A stretch of DNA of 43,146 nucleotides from UBA8516 sp035455245 (GTDB lineage: Archaea; Thermoproteota; Nitrososphaeria; Nitrososphaerales; Nitrosopumilaceae). Shown here piece after piece: positions 8,657 through 16,880 of the stretch. The number at the start of each line of letters is the position of its first letter. Within the stretch, counting starts at the first letter, position 1. The stretch spans positions 1-43,146 of the forward strand of contig DATIFN010000007.1 in assembly GCA_035455245.1 (NCBI GenBank). Direction: 5' to 3'. The position numbers were made by a program, and so were the translations under genes. The notes below the pieces were generated by a model. That model was not told the DNA's origin and searched no databases. It saw only the letters and a list, made by a program, of their open reading frames with translations.

Positions 8657-9640
8657 TTATCTATTTTTTCTTAGTGTAGAAGCATCTGGAGTTTTTTTAT
8701 ACACACTGAGTTCTTCCCGTAACATAGCTACCTCATTTTTGTATCTTGTAATTGCGTTTTTTATTTCACTTAATTCGTCTCTGTATCTTTTTGTCTTTTT
8801 TGAATTGTTTTCATGTTTTTGACCATTTTGATCTTTTAACGGCATGGCATAATTTTCTTGGGATAGAATCAACCTATTCCTGTCAACCGAATCATCCGTA
8901 GGAAGTCCTGCGTTTACAGCATACATCTTGCTTTTGTATATTTCATTTTCTGCTGTCAACGCCGAAATAACATTCTTGTATTGCTGTATTTGGTTTTTTA
9001 AATCCAAAATCTCTTTATGGTATGGAGAATGTCCGTTTTTGAAAACCCTCCTAATTTCAAATGCCTCACATAGTCTACCTGAAAGGCGGCACTGCGAAGC
9101 CCGAAATTTAGCGATTCCTTCTAATCCGTCAATGAAGGTCCTATTTGATTGTGATTTAAACTTGCTAAGGGCGGATTTCTTAACATGAAACGTCTCAGTT
9201 ACATCAACGAAAAGTTGTGGGCTAAAAGAGGAGACTAAACTTAGATCTTCATAGCAGTACACTTCACCTGCGGTACGGGCAGCTGACAAGCTGGCTCTTG
9301 CTATAGCCCTGTGGTCCTGATGTCTGTCATTTTCTGAATGAGTATAAATCACATCAATCTCATACTTTTTAATAATGTTATCCAAAAATGTTACCAGCGC
9401 CGCATTGTCCCTTACATCTCCATCTGGGAAATTTCCAAAAAATAATTTCATTTCGATTTCTTTTGCAGTGGCTTCTTGTTCTTCGCGTCTAATGTCTACG
9501 TCTCCTCCCAATTCTCCATTTGTTACCATTGCGCCAAAAATTTTATCACCGTCAAGATAGTGCTTTGCTAAAGTTGCAAAACACCCGATCTCTAGATCAT
9601 CAGGGTGTGCCCCAATAGCTAATACATTCATTACATCCAT
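8657..9640 (-). CDS. PIG-L/LmbE-family N-acetyl-sugar deacetylase with C-terminal coiled coil
   Basis: Residues about 1-210 are a PIG-L domain, a zinc-dependent deacetylase of N-acetylglucosamine-type sugars. AHPDDLEIGC supplies the first metal ligands and HQDHRA the later His pair, with THSENDRHQDH around 95-110. The last 120 residues are charged and heptad-like (LKNQIQQYKNVISALTAENE; DELSEIKNAITRYKNEVAML), suggesting a coiled coil for oligomerisation or partner binding. I chose ATG 9640 (MDVMNVLAIG) because it follows AAGG and directly precedes the first beta strand; the frame is open further upstream to GTG 9700. The gene converges on the Pel-like operon, 183 bp beyond the exporter stop. 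It may deacetylate an amino-sugar precursor or polymer, a role that PelA and Agd3 fill with unrelated domains. That link is inference. Confidence 0.8.
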   Translation of the reverse strand: MDVMNVLAIGAHPDDLEIGCFATLAKHYLDGDKIFGAMVTNGELGGDVDIRREEQEATAKEIEMKLFFGNFPDGDVRDNAALVTFLDNIIKKYEIDVIYTHSENDRHQDHRAIARASLSAARTAGEVYCYEDLSLVSSFSPQLFVDVTETFHVKKSALSKFKSQSNRTFIDGLEGIAKFRASQCRLSGRLCEAFEIRRVFKNGHSPYHKEILDLKNQIQQYKNVISALTAENEIYKSKMYAVNAGLPTDDSVDRNRLILSQENYAMPLKDQNGQKHENNSKKTKRYRDELSEIKNAITRYKNEVAMLREELSVYKKTPDASTLRKNR

Positions 9641-9700
9641 CCTTGAAACATCTAGAAGATAAAGAAATCGTACCACTTTTGGGAATTGCAAAATTGACAC

Positions 9701-10123
9701 ATAATAATAATATGAAATTATTCTTTTTTGAAAAAATCTAATGCGTTAAACACGATCACGAATCACAAAATAGTATTTTAAAAATTTTTGTGAAAAATTT
9801 TGAGTTAATATATGAATCAGAAAAATTCCTGTTTTGGAAATAACAGTGCAAATAAAAAAAGAAAGATCTTAATGTATATTGGAATCAACAGATCAAAAAT
9901 TTATCCGCGTTCAATCTTCTTGCCCTCTTCCAATTTGAAAGAATTAAAAAATTTTTCTGTTTGTAGATTTTTGGTCGAGTACGACACGATCATTTTTAAC
10001 TTTCTTAATCGACAAATTGGAAAACAATTTCTTTAGACGATCATCCAATTAAGAAAGTAGAAATCTTATCGGTTTTTGGTCTCCAAACAAGGAAAGTTTA
10101 TTCACCTAATCGAATGATGATCG
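9701..10123. other. Intergenic region of about 420 bp
   Basis: The region is AT-rich with an AT-rich promoter-like stretch for the deacetylase around 9705-9714. It contains one weak 74-codon frame (9812-10036) of poor coding character and an inverted repeat at 9999-10058. No RNA gene is recognised. Confidence 0.5.
9999..10058. repeat. Inverted repeat upstream of the hydrate dehydratase gene
   Basis: ACTTTCTTAAT (9999-10009) and ATTAAGAAAGT (10048-10058) are perfect inverted copies of 11 bp, separated by 38 nt. A second pair, AATTGG (10015-10020) and CCAATT (10045-10050), lies inside and overlaps one arm by 3 nt. CGATCAT also occurs twice, at about 9987-9993 and 10038-10044. Confidence 0.5.
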
Positions 10124-10990
10124 GTGTTGGCAACCAAGAACCTGCAGGTGTCTTTAGTTAAAAATTTCGTTCCTGCAAGGAAATTTGGAGCAAGAAAAGG
10201 CGATAATGGCAAGGTCCTGGTGTTGGGGGGAAGTTACATTTATCATGGTGCACCCATCCTTTCTTCTTTTGCAGCACTGCGATCTGGTACGGATTTGGTT
10301 TATACATGTGTCCCAAAAATTAATGCACAGGCAACAAGAGCCGTATCTCCGAATCTTATTGTTCTTCCGTTAGCTGATGCAAAAATTACTCGTGGTGCGG
10401 TACACAAACTCCTTGGAATAATCCCAAAAAATCTTGATTCTGCAACAATTGGCATGGGACTTGGAATACAAGACATTGAAGCCCTAAAGATCCTTGTAAA
10501 GTCGTTATTAGATATGGATATTAGATTGTCACTTGATGCAAGTGCACTAGTTTCAGAAATCCTGCCTACGATTAGAGGCAAAAAGGTCGTAGTTACACCA
10601 CATGCAGGTGAATTCAAAAGATTTTTTGGTGAACTTCCTCCTGATTCTAAAAGGGAAAGGATTTCGATGGTTGAAAAATATGCAAAGGAACATTCTGTTT
10701 CGGTATTGTTAAAGGGACCAACAGATATTGTGTCAGATGGTAACAAAACCTTTCTAAACATAAAAAATACACCAGCAATGACAGTAGGTGGAACAGGTGA
10801 TGTATTGTCTGGTTTGGTTGCAGGAATTTTATCAAAAAATAAAAATCCATTAGAGTCTGCAGCAGCTGCGGTGTTTATCAACGGAAGAGCTGGCGCTTTG
10901 GCACAAAGGAGGCACGGCTTGCATATAGTTGCAACGGATCTTTTAGAATTTATTTCGACTGCAATGAAACCCTTTGATAAAGTAAAGTGA
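10124..10990 (+). CDS. nnrD: ADP/ATP-dependent NAD(P)H-hydrate dehydratase
   Basis: The 288-residue ribokinase-fold enzyme repairs hydrated NADH and NADPH by dehydration at the expense of a nucleotide. It has the family marks GDNGKVLVLGGS (27-38), APILSSFAALRSGTDLVY, the strand VVVTPHAGEF, LLKGPTDIV, and the signature TVGGTGDVLSG with the catalytic Asp near residue 227. The epimerase half (YjeF N-terminal domain) often fused to it is absent. The start is GTG 10124, with TTG 10127 as the alternative. Its stop overlaps the start of the M20 peptidase by 4 bp (GTGA), so the two are cotranscribed. Confidence 0.9.
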   Translation: MLATKNLQVSLVKNFVPARKFGARKGDNGKVLVLGGSYIYHGAPILSSFAALRSGTDLVYTCVPKINAQATRAVSPNLIVLPLADAKITRGAVHKLLGIIPKNLDSATIGMGLGIQDIEALKILVKSLLDMDIRLSLDASALVSEILPTIRGKKVVVTPHAGEFKRFFGELPPDSKRERISMVEKYAKEHSVSVLLKGPTDIVSDGNKTFLNIKNTPAMTVGGTGDVLSGLVAGILSKNKNPLESAAAAVFINGRAGALAQRRHGLHIVATDLLEFISTAMKPFDKVK

Positions 10991-12345
10991 AAGCAATGAA
11001 AGTGTTACAACACGTAGATAAAAACATGAAAGGACTCATTACAGATTTACAAACTTTGATTAGACAACCAAGTGTTTCAGCAAAAAATGAAGGTCTAGAG
11101 GAATGTGCTAGACTTGTTACAAAAATAATGAATCGTTCTGGAATAAAGTCAGAGATATTGCGGCTGGGAAATAAAATTCCGCCAGTAGTATTTGGTGAAG
11201 TTAAATCAAAACAAAATTCCTCAAAAACCATTCTGTTTTATAACCATTATGACGTGCAACCAGCAGAACCATTTGATTTATGGCAAGACAAACCGTTTAG
11301 CGGAAAAATAAAAGGAAACAAGATTTTTGGAAGGGGTTCTGCTGATGATAAAGGAGAACTAATTACTAGAATAAAGGCAGTTGAGGCATACCTAAAGATT
11401 CATGGTGATGTTCCTTGTAATGTAAAATTCCTAGTGGAAGGAGAAGAAGAAATTGGAAGTATGCATGTAGAAAAATATCTGGAAAATTATAAAAACAAAT
11501 TTGCATGTGATGGTGTCATATGGGAGTTTGGTTATGTTGATCAAAAAAACAGACCGATAATTAGTCTTGGGATGAAGGGATTGCTTTACGTTGAGCTATC
11601 TGTTATTGAATCCATTCGTGATGCTCATTCCAGTCTTGCAGTCTTGATTAAAAATCCAGCCTGGCGACTTTTAGAAGCATTACAAACCCTGCGTGATTCT
11701 GATGGAAAAATACTCATAAAAGATTGGTATAAAGAAGTCGATTCATTTACCAGAAAAGAACTTGAATTAATAAAATCAGAGCCTTTTGATGAAATTTCAT
11801 TCAAAAAAGAATATGGAATAAAGGAATTTGTTGCAAACAAGAAAGGATCCGATGTAAAAAAGGCTCTAGTTGGTGAACCAACATGTAATATTGCGGGTTT
11901 TATTTCAGGATATGTTGGTCCTGGGGCAAAAACCGTTCTTCCTGCAAAGGCGACAGTCAAAATCGATTTCAGACTAGTGCCTAAGATGAATCCAAAAAAA
12001 CAGCTTGATAGGCTAAAACGACACCTAATCACAAAAGGGTTTGGTGATGTAAAATTAACCATGATTCATGGCGAAGCTGCATCACGCACAAAATTTTCAG
12101 ATCCATTTGTTTTGAAGGTAAAAGATGCAGCAGATGAATCATTTGGAAAATCTATAATCAGTGTATCTTCTGCAGGAACTGGACCGATGTATTCTTTTTC
12201 TAAAGTATTATCCGTTCCCTGCATATCTGTTGGAAGTACCTACATTTTTTCAAGGATCCATTCACCAAATGAATTTGCAAGAATCGATCTATTGAAGAAA
12301 ACCACAAAATGTATTTGTCTCATTATGGACAAATTCGCTATATAG
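10987..12345 (+). CDS. M20-family metallopeptidase (ArgE/DapE/dipeptidase type)
   Basis: The 452-residue di-zinc hydrolase has the M20 metal motifs in order: YNHYDVQPAE (His87), GRGSADDKGE (Asp120/Asp121), the catalytic pair EGEEEIGS (Glu153/Glu154) and a C-terminal SRIHSPNEFA that brings the last His. A dimerisation domain lies around residues 190-350. The family contains dipeptidases, acetylornithine deacetylase and succinyl-diaminopimelate desuccinylase. The length and HYDVQPAE form point to the dipeptidase-like group, but the substrate is not decidable here. The start is GTG 10987 overlapping the hydrate dehydratase stop, with ATG 10996 as an alternative. The TATA-like CTATATAG of the next gene lies across its stop codon. 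Confidence 0.85.
   Translation: MKAMKVLQHVDKNMKGLITDLQTLIRQPSVSAKNEGLEECARLVTKIMNRSGIKSEILRLGNKIPPVVFGEVKSKQNSSKTILFYNHYDVQPAEPFDLWQDKPFSGKIKGNKIFGRGSADDKGELITRIKAVEAYLKIHGDVPCNVKFLVEGEEEIGSMHVEKYLENYKNKFACDGVIWEFGYVDQKNRPIISLGMKGLLYVELSVIESIRDAHSSLAVLIKNPAWRLLEALQTLRDSDGKILIKDWYKEVDSFTRKELELIKSEPFDEISFKKEYGIKEFVANKKGSDVKKALVGEPTCNIAGFISGYVGPGAKTVLPAKATVKIDFRLVPKMNPKKQLDRLKRHLITKGFGDVKLTMIHGEAASRTKFSDPFVLKVKDAADESFGKSIISVSSAGTGPMYSFSKVLSVPCISVGSTYIFSRIHSPNEFARIDLLKKTTKCICLIMDKFAI
12339..12345 (+). promoter_or_regulatory. TATA box for the proteasome beta gene
   Basis: TATATAG at 12339-12345 lies 36-42 nt before ATG 12381 and overlaps the stop codon of the M20 gene. This would give a short 5' leader of about 13 nt. 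Confidence 0.4.
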
Positions 12346-12380
12346 AAAGGCCTTTATTGTCCTCGCCGTGAAGTGCATTT

Positions 12381-12974
12381 ATGGCTTATGTCTACATGCC
12401 AGGGGCGACAGCAGTTGGTATTACATATGACGGTGGGGTGGTCATGGCAAGTGAAAGAAGAATAGCGTATGGGAACTTCCTTGTGAGCAAGACCACCAAA
12501 AAGACTTTCAAGATTACAGATTTCGTAGGAGCATGTTGTGCTGGATTAGTTGCAGACATGCAAGTTTTAGCAATGCAGATGAGAGCTTTAACAAAGATTA
12601 GAAAAATGGAACTAAAGCGTGAGATCCCTCCAAACTCCGTGGCAAAGATGATGTCTTCTTTGATGTATGAACGAAGATACTATCCTTTACTGACACAGGT
12701 TATCGTGGGTGGGGTTGATGGTGCTCCAGCAATTTACACTCTTGATCCTCTTGGGTCGGTGCTACCAGACGATTATGCAGCAGTAGGAACTGGAGCTGAG
12801 ATGGCTTTGGGAGTCTTAGATCAGGAATACAAGCCAGGGATGAAAGAAAAGGATGCAGTTGCATTGGCAATAAAATCAATCAGATCTGCAATAATGCGAG
12901 ATTCTGCAAGCGGTGATGGAATTGATGTGCTTGTAGCAGACCACACTGGAATTAGAGAATCTACTGAGAAATAG
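12381..12974 (+). CDS. psmB: Proteasome beta subunit with Ala at the Thr1 position (probably non-catalytic)
   Basis: The 197-residue protein is a clear archaeal 20S proteasome beta subunit: GITYDGGVVMASERR, YGNFLVSKTTKKTFKI, AGLVADMQVL, LDPLGS, and a C-terminal SGDGIDVLVAD. In active subunits the short propeptide ends in Gly before Thr1 of a TTxVGI motif. Here the same place reads PG-ATAVGI, so position 1 is Ala and the nucleophile is missing, while the residues matching Glu17 and Lys33 remain. The propeptide is only 8 residues. Crenarchaea are known to carry a similar second, non-catalytic beta subunit beside an active one, so this is probably a structural paralogue. A catalytic beta gene would then be needed elsewhere; none is in the window. 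Confidence 0.9.
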   Translation: MAYVYMPGATAVGITYDGGVVMASERRIAYGNFLVSKTTKKTFKITDFVGACCAGLVADMQVLAMQMRALTKIRKMELKREIPPNSVAKMMSSLMYERRYYPLLTQVIVGGVDGAPAIYTLDPLGSVLPDDYAAVGTGAEMALGVLDQEYKPGMKEKDAVALAIKSIRSAIMRDSASGDGIDVLVADHTGIRESTEK

Positions 12975-13026
12975 AACACAAATAATTTCTGAGTCAGGCT
13001 TATGTACCATCTTTGTTTTTAGTCGT

Positions 13027-13830
13027 GTGTTGAAAATTTTTGTATTTTTTTGTTTGTCAAGTATTATCTTGTTATCCAGCGTGTCCACCGTCAATGCTGC
13101 TGTAAGAAATGGTGCTTTAACTGAAAATGACATTGAATGGTGTCATGAAGCTTATCTAGAATACAAAACTTTAGGTTTGAATTGGTTTTTGGAAAATTAT
13201 AATTACAGTATAGAGGCTCGGGTTTGCGCAAGTTTGTATGAGGATCCAATATGGCAATACCAAGGAGATAATAGAATAACAAAACTGGTTGAGAGAAGTA
13301 AATATTTTATAGATTTGGAAATTGAGGAGAGCAAAAAGGAGGCACAATCTGGACAAATAGATCCAACTCCTGCAGGGATTCCAGAAAAATCCAATTCTAT
13401 AATGAAAGCGTCATCTGACGGGACAATTCTTGTTACAATAGAAACCACGGATGCCACTCCAGGTGAATACATGGGAATGACTGTAATTTTCAAGGACGTT
13501 GAAGATAAGCTTGTTAAGCACGTAAACTATGATTTGAAAGTAACGCAAAACAGTCAGGAATTTTTATTTGTAAAATCGCAGCATGCCGAAAATGGCATGT
13601 CTGAACACTGGACAAGACCATTAATCTCGGATAATCCAGTAAACGTAGAAGTTACAATCCTTGGAATCGGGTTACCCAAAGACAGGGCAGATTGGACTGG
13701 ACCAAATGAAGATACCTTGACCTTTTATGCCATACCGGAATTTGGGCTTCTTCCACTAACTGTTCTTATGGTTTCAATAATGATGATTATTTTTTTAGAA
13801 CAAAAATCCAGGTTTGGTCAAAAATTCTAG
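13027..13830 (+). CDS. Exported Ig-like protein with PEFG-CTERM tail
   Basis: The 267-residue protein has a signal peptide (about 1-24, ending VNA-A). A polar N-terminal domain with three Cys follows (residues about 30-100), then a linker, then an Ig-like domain at about 125-235. The tail IPEFGLLPLTVLMVS with a hydrophobic helix and basic end is the PEFG-CTERM sorting signal of Thaumarchaeota. The Ig-like part shares SDNPVNVEVTILGIGLP and WTGPNED with the exported protein at 23186, and less closely with 24166. The start is GTG 13027 or TTG 13030. Its stop abuts the convergent PUA gene with no spacer. The protein is likely displayed on the cell surface; its function is unknown. Confidence 0.8.
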   Translation: MLKIFVFFCLSSIILLSSVSTVNAAVRNGALTENDIEWCHEAYLEYKTLGLNWFLENYNYSIEARVCASLYEDPIWQYQGDNRITKLVERSKYFIDLEIEESKKEAQSGQIDPTPAGIPEKSNSIMKASSDGTILVTIETTDATPGEYMGMTVIFKDVEDKLVKHVNYDLKVTQNSQEFLFVKSQHAENGMSEHWTRPLISDNPVNVEVTILGIGLPKDRADWTGPNEDTLTFYAIPEFGLLPLTVLMVSIMMIIFLEQKSRFGQKF

Positions 13831-14307
13831 TTATTTCTTAATCTCTTTTGCGGCTTCCCAGAATCTGTCGGAAACATAATGCAAATTTTTTACTACCTCA
13901 CCTTTTGTCATGGTTGTCATGTCTTTACTTGACACAAGAGATCTTCCAATTGCTAGGAATTTGTTACGTGATTCTTCGACAACACACACTATTTCGTCTT
14001 TTTCAAATTCTGAATAATTTTTAACTCCAGGTCTCATCACAGTTGCACCATTACAAACAAATTTCACCGCGCCCATGTCGACAACAATTTTTGGAAACCT
14101 TTCAAGCAATTCTGTTTCGGATAAAAACGGAATGTAGGTTTCGCCTAATTTTATGGCAGAAACTCCCTCTCCAGTTATTAAACTTGAATTATCATCGATT
14201 TCATGAATAGTGAGGCTTTTTACTTTTGGTAATTCTATGCTCCATTGCGAAGAAATTTTCTCTAATGTCTCGGCAGTTGTACTCTTAGACAATAAATTTG
14301 ACTTCAA
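13831..14307 (-). CDS. PUA-domain RNA-binding protein
   Basis: The 158-residue protein has an N-terminal domain (about 1-75) and a C-terminal PUA domain (about 76-155). The PUA domain has GAVKFVCNGATVMRPGVKNYSEFEKDEIVCVVEE and GRSLVSSKDM, resembling archaeal relatives of MCT-1/Tma20 (TIGR00451 type). PUA domains bind structured RNA, often tRNA or ribosomal RNA. The start codon overlaps the stop of homoserine dehydrogenase by 4 bp, so it is the second gene of that operon although the products have no obvious common pathway. A role in translation is likely by family; the partner RNA is unknown. Confidence 0.8.
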   Translation of the reverse strand: MKSNLLSKSTTAETLEKISSQWSIELPKVKSLTIHEIDDNSSLITGEGVSAIKLGETYIPFLSETELLERFPKIVVDMGAVKFVCNGATVMRPGVKNYSEFEKDEIVCVVEESRNKFLAIGRSLVSSKDMTTMTKGEVVKNLHYVSDRFWEAAKEIKK

Positions 14308-15314
14308 TTTCTTGAAATTTCCTGTTTAATATCCAAAAGGTCTCGTAATATGGAACTCGCTGTCTCCATTCCACCAGCACCACGACCGATTATTGTTTGC
14401 TGACCTGAATGCTCTGAATTGAAAGTAATTGCATTTAACGTACCATTAACGCACAATGGATCATCAAGTGGAATTTCTTTTGGTCCCACAACTAATTTTC
14501 TATCACATGATGCAATTAACTTCACAGCACATTTTCTTACAGAAGCTTTTTTGATATCTGCAGTTGTTACTCCGCTGATTCCTTTTCGTTCAATATCTTT
14601 TATGGTCACTTTCATGTCCATTATCCAATTTGCAAGTATGACAAGTTTTGCAGCAGCATCAAAACCATCAATATCTAGGGAGGGATCTGCTTCTACATAC
14701 CCTTTCTTTTTCGCATCAGCAAGTGCAGCCTTGAAAGTCATCCCATTTGCCATGTTTGTGAGGATATAGTTTGTCGTACCATTGAGTATTCCCTCAAATG
14801 AAACTATTCTCTCTCCTCTTAAACTATTTTTTGCATAATCTAAAATCGGTGTACCTCCACCCACTGTGCCGCTAAATCTTAGTAATACCTGATTATAGGT
14901 TGCCAGCTCCATTAAAGAAGGAAATGCAAGAGCAAGTGGTCCTTTGTTTACAGTAATTACATGCAGACCATTTTTCATTGCATTGACAATATGAGACATT
15001 CCAGGCTCCGCATCTTTGTAATTGCTTGTAGTGGTTTCTATTAGGACCTCAGCTTCAAGACCGCTTATCATTTCCAAACCGTTTGCATCCTTTTCCTTGT
15101 TGTGATATTTTTTTATGCTACCATATTTTTTCTTCATCTCGAGCAACCTGTTTAGATCAAGACCTGCTGATGAAGCAGCTGAACCTTTACTGTCAAATAC
15201 TCCAACTATTCGTGGTTTCAAACCGTGCTTGGCATACAGATCTTCTGATCTTGATAATAACAGCTTCGCAAAATTCTGACCCACCACACCAAATCCACAT
15301 AATATTATCCGCAT
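14304..15314 (-). CDS. hom: Homoserine dehydrogenase
   Basis: The 336-residue enzyme reduces aspartate semialdehyde to homoserine, a step toward threonine and methionine. It has the Rossmann motif CGFGVVGQNFAKLL (6-19), the substrate strands VITVNKGPLA, FSGTVGGGTPIL, FEGILNGTTNYIL and the signature YVEADPSLDIDGFDAAAKL carrying the catalytic Lys/Asp region. No ACT domain is fused, which is common in archaea and implies different feedback control. It heads an operon with a PUA protein and is divergent from an exported protein gene at 15410 with 95 bp between them. Confidence 0.93.
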   Translation of the reverse strand: MRIILCGFGVVGQNFAKLLLSRSEDLYAKHGLKPRIVGVFDSKGSAASSAGLDLNRLLEMKKKYGSIKKYHNKEKDANGLEMISGLEAEVLIETTTSNYKDAEPGMSHIVNAMKNGLHVITVNKGPLALAFPSLMELATYNQVLLRFSGTVGGGTPILDYAKNSLRGERIVSFEGILNGTTNYILTNMANGMTFKAALADAKKKGYVEADPSLDIDGFDAAAKLVILANWIMDMKVTIKDIERKGISGVTTADIKKASVRKCAVKLIASCDRKLVVGPKEIPLDDPLCVNGTLNAITFNSEHSGQQTIIGRGAGGMETASSILRDLLDIKQEISRN

Positions 15315-15409
15315 CAGTCAACAGACATCATAAGGTATTAATTAAGATTGAGAGCTTTTTCTGAATGTTCTAAGATTGCTTTATTAAAGAATAAAAAACA
15401 TTACAGTTT

Positions 15410-16054
15410 GTGAAATCAAGAAAATTTATACCTGTTGGAATTGGTAGTGCAATTGCAATAGTTGTAATAATATTTGTAATCTCTTATTTTGGAAAATCCC
15501 AACCGTCCAAAATAGATTCCCTCTCGCTAGATTTTACTTATGATGAAGCTAATTCTGTTTTGAAACAAAGTTTACAGTCGCAAGGAATTACCATGTCATC
15601 ACCACTAAGATTTCAAAAACAACAAGACATAGAAAAATGGTGTAAATTTTTCACAGACCAGGAAAAACAAAAACTTGTAGAATATTGTACTTCTACTGAA
15701 TTAAAGATCCAAAACGGGACATTTCTTGGTAACATACACCTAGTAGGTTCTCCCGACGCACCAAAATTGGTTTTTGTTGTGATACAATCAAATCCGTTTT
15801 TTGACAATATGAATCAGGTAAAGTCAGTTTTTGGGACAGTTACAAGGGAACTTGTTTGTGATTGTTGGGAATCGGTTAAACCTGGCGGATATGAGGGAAT
15901 TGAAAATTGGATTGACGCTTTGCGCGATTTTCATACAAGTGGTAGTAAACCCCACAGTGAATCAAATTCTGTCCCACTTGCATCAAAACACATGCAAATT
16001 CAGCTGACTACCACAAAAGAAGGATATGTTTGGGAGATGCTCATAGCTAGATGA
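15410..16054 (+). CDS. Membrane-anchored hypothetical protein
   Basis: The 214-residue protein has an N-terminal signal anchor (about 7-27, IPVGIGSAIAIVVIIFVISYF) and a soluble domain expected outside the cell. The soluble part contains Cys residues in EKWCKFF, VEYCTST and LVCDCWESV, so disulfides are possible. I recognise no family. The start is GTG 15410, directly after an AT-rich stretch, and the signal anchor begins six residues later, which supports it. It stands alone between the divergent homoserine dehydrogenase operon and a TauE-type transporter on the same strand. Confidence 0.6.
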   Translation: MKSRKFIPVGIGSAIAIVVIIFVISYFGKSQPSKIDSLSLDFTYDEANSVLKQSLQSQGITMSSPLRFQKQQDIEKWCKFFTDQEKQKLVEYCTSTELKIQNGTFLGNIHLVGSPDAPKLVFVVIQSNPFFDNMNQVKSVFGTVTRELVCDCWESVKPGGYEGIENWIDALRDFHTSGSKPHSESNSVPLASKHMQIQLTTTKEGYVWEMLIAR

Positions 16055-16124
16055 TTTGGAAAATATTTTGCCGTATTAACAGGTTCATTAAGGTTGACGT
16101 AACAATTAATCCATAACTGTATCT

Positions 16125-16880
16125 TTGGTGTATGTGTTGTTAGAGCTATGGTTATTGCTGCTTGGTTTTGCAGCAGGTGTCCTTGGTTCCATGATAGGAC
16201 TTGGTGGTGGAATTGTAGTTGTACCAATTTTAACATTTTTTGGATTTTCTCCAGCATTGGCTGCAAGCAACAGTCTTTTTGCGGCTTTTAGCAATGCAAT
16301 ATCTTCTACTGCTTCTTATGCAAAACAAAAAAGAATAGACTATTCAATTGGCTGGAAATTTGGACTGCTTGCAATTCCTGGAACAGTTCTTGGTGCGTTT
16401 ATCTCACATGACATTACTTCACCATTGTTTAAAATATTGTTTGGAATCGTGCTAATTGCTTCTAGTGTTTACATTTTTTCAAGAAGAAAACTTGAGTCAA
16501 AAGAACATCATCTTTCAAAACAAATCATGGTATTAGCAACTGGTGCAAGTTTCTTTGCCGGAATAATATCCAGCTTGTTTGGTATAGGTGGCGGTATTGT
16601 GTTTGTTCCTTTGATGGTTATTGTCATTGGCCTTTCAATGAAAATTGCCGCTCCAACATCACAATTCATTTTGCTATTTGTTTCTGCATCGGGAATGATA
16701 GTTCACACACTTTTGGGTCATCCTGATCTTTATCAAGCTCTTTTGCTTGCCATAGGAGCATTTGGCGGAGGTCTTGTCGGGAGCAGACTCTCTCTTGAAA
16801 TAGAAGAGAAAAAGCTACGAATTCTTGTAACTGTGGTGATGATTGTGGCTGCAATCAAACTCTTTATTGATTCGTTGTAG
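16125..16880 (+). CDS. TSUP-family permease (TauE/SafE type)
   Basis: The 251-residue protein has about eight membrane segments in two related halves. Each half has the TSUP glycine signature: GSMIGLGGGIVVVPIL (about 21-36) and SSLFGIGGGIVFVPLM (about 148-163). TauE/SafE proteins move sulfite, sulfonates or other small organic anions across the membrane. The start is unclear, with TTG 16125, GTG 16128 and GTG 16134 in a row. The 3' end overlaps the convergent hotdog gene by 17 bp. The window also holds a sulfonate/nitrate-type ABC importer at 33786-37620, but it is 17 kb away and no link can be shown. Confidence 0.85.
   Translation: MVYVLLELWLLLLGFAAGVLGSMIGLGGGIVVVPILTFFGFSPALAASNSLFAAFSNAISSTASYAKQKRIDYSIGWKFGLLAIPGTVLGAFISHDITSPLFKILFGIVLIASSVYIFSRRKLESKEHHLSKQIMVLATGASFFAGIISSLFGIGGGIVFVPLMVIVIGLSMKIAAPTSQFILLFVSASGMIVHTLLGHPDLYQALLLAIGAFGGGLVGSRLSLEIEEKKLRILVTVVMIVAAIKLFIDSL

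Noticed and set aside
8571..8822. 83-codon frame on the plus strand
   Set aside because: Most of it is antisense to the coiled-coil end of the deacetylase gene, and its composition (Phe/Leu/Ser runs) is that of a reverse-strand shadow.
9812..10036. 74-codon frame on the plus strand in the intergenic region
   Set aside because: No ribosome binding site or well-placed TATA box, odd composition (Asn/Lys/Ile/Phe rich without domain pattern), and it runs into an inverted repeat.
10300..10881. 193-codon frame antisense to the hydrate dehydratase gene
   Set aside because: The sense strand encodes a full recognised enzyme; the long antisense frame is a by-product of its codon pattern.
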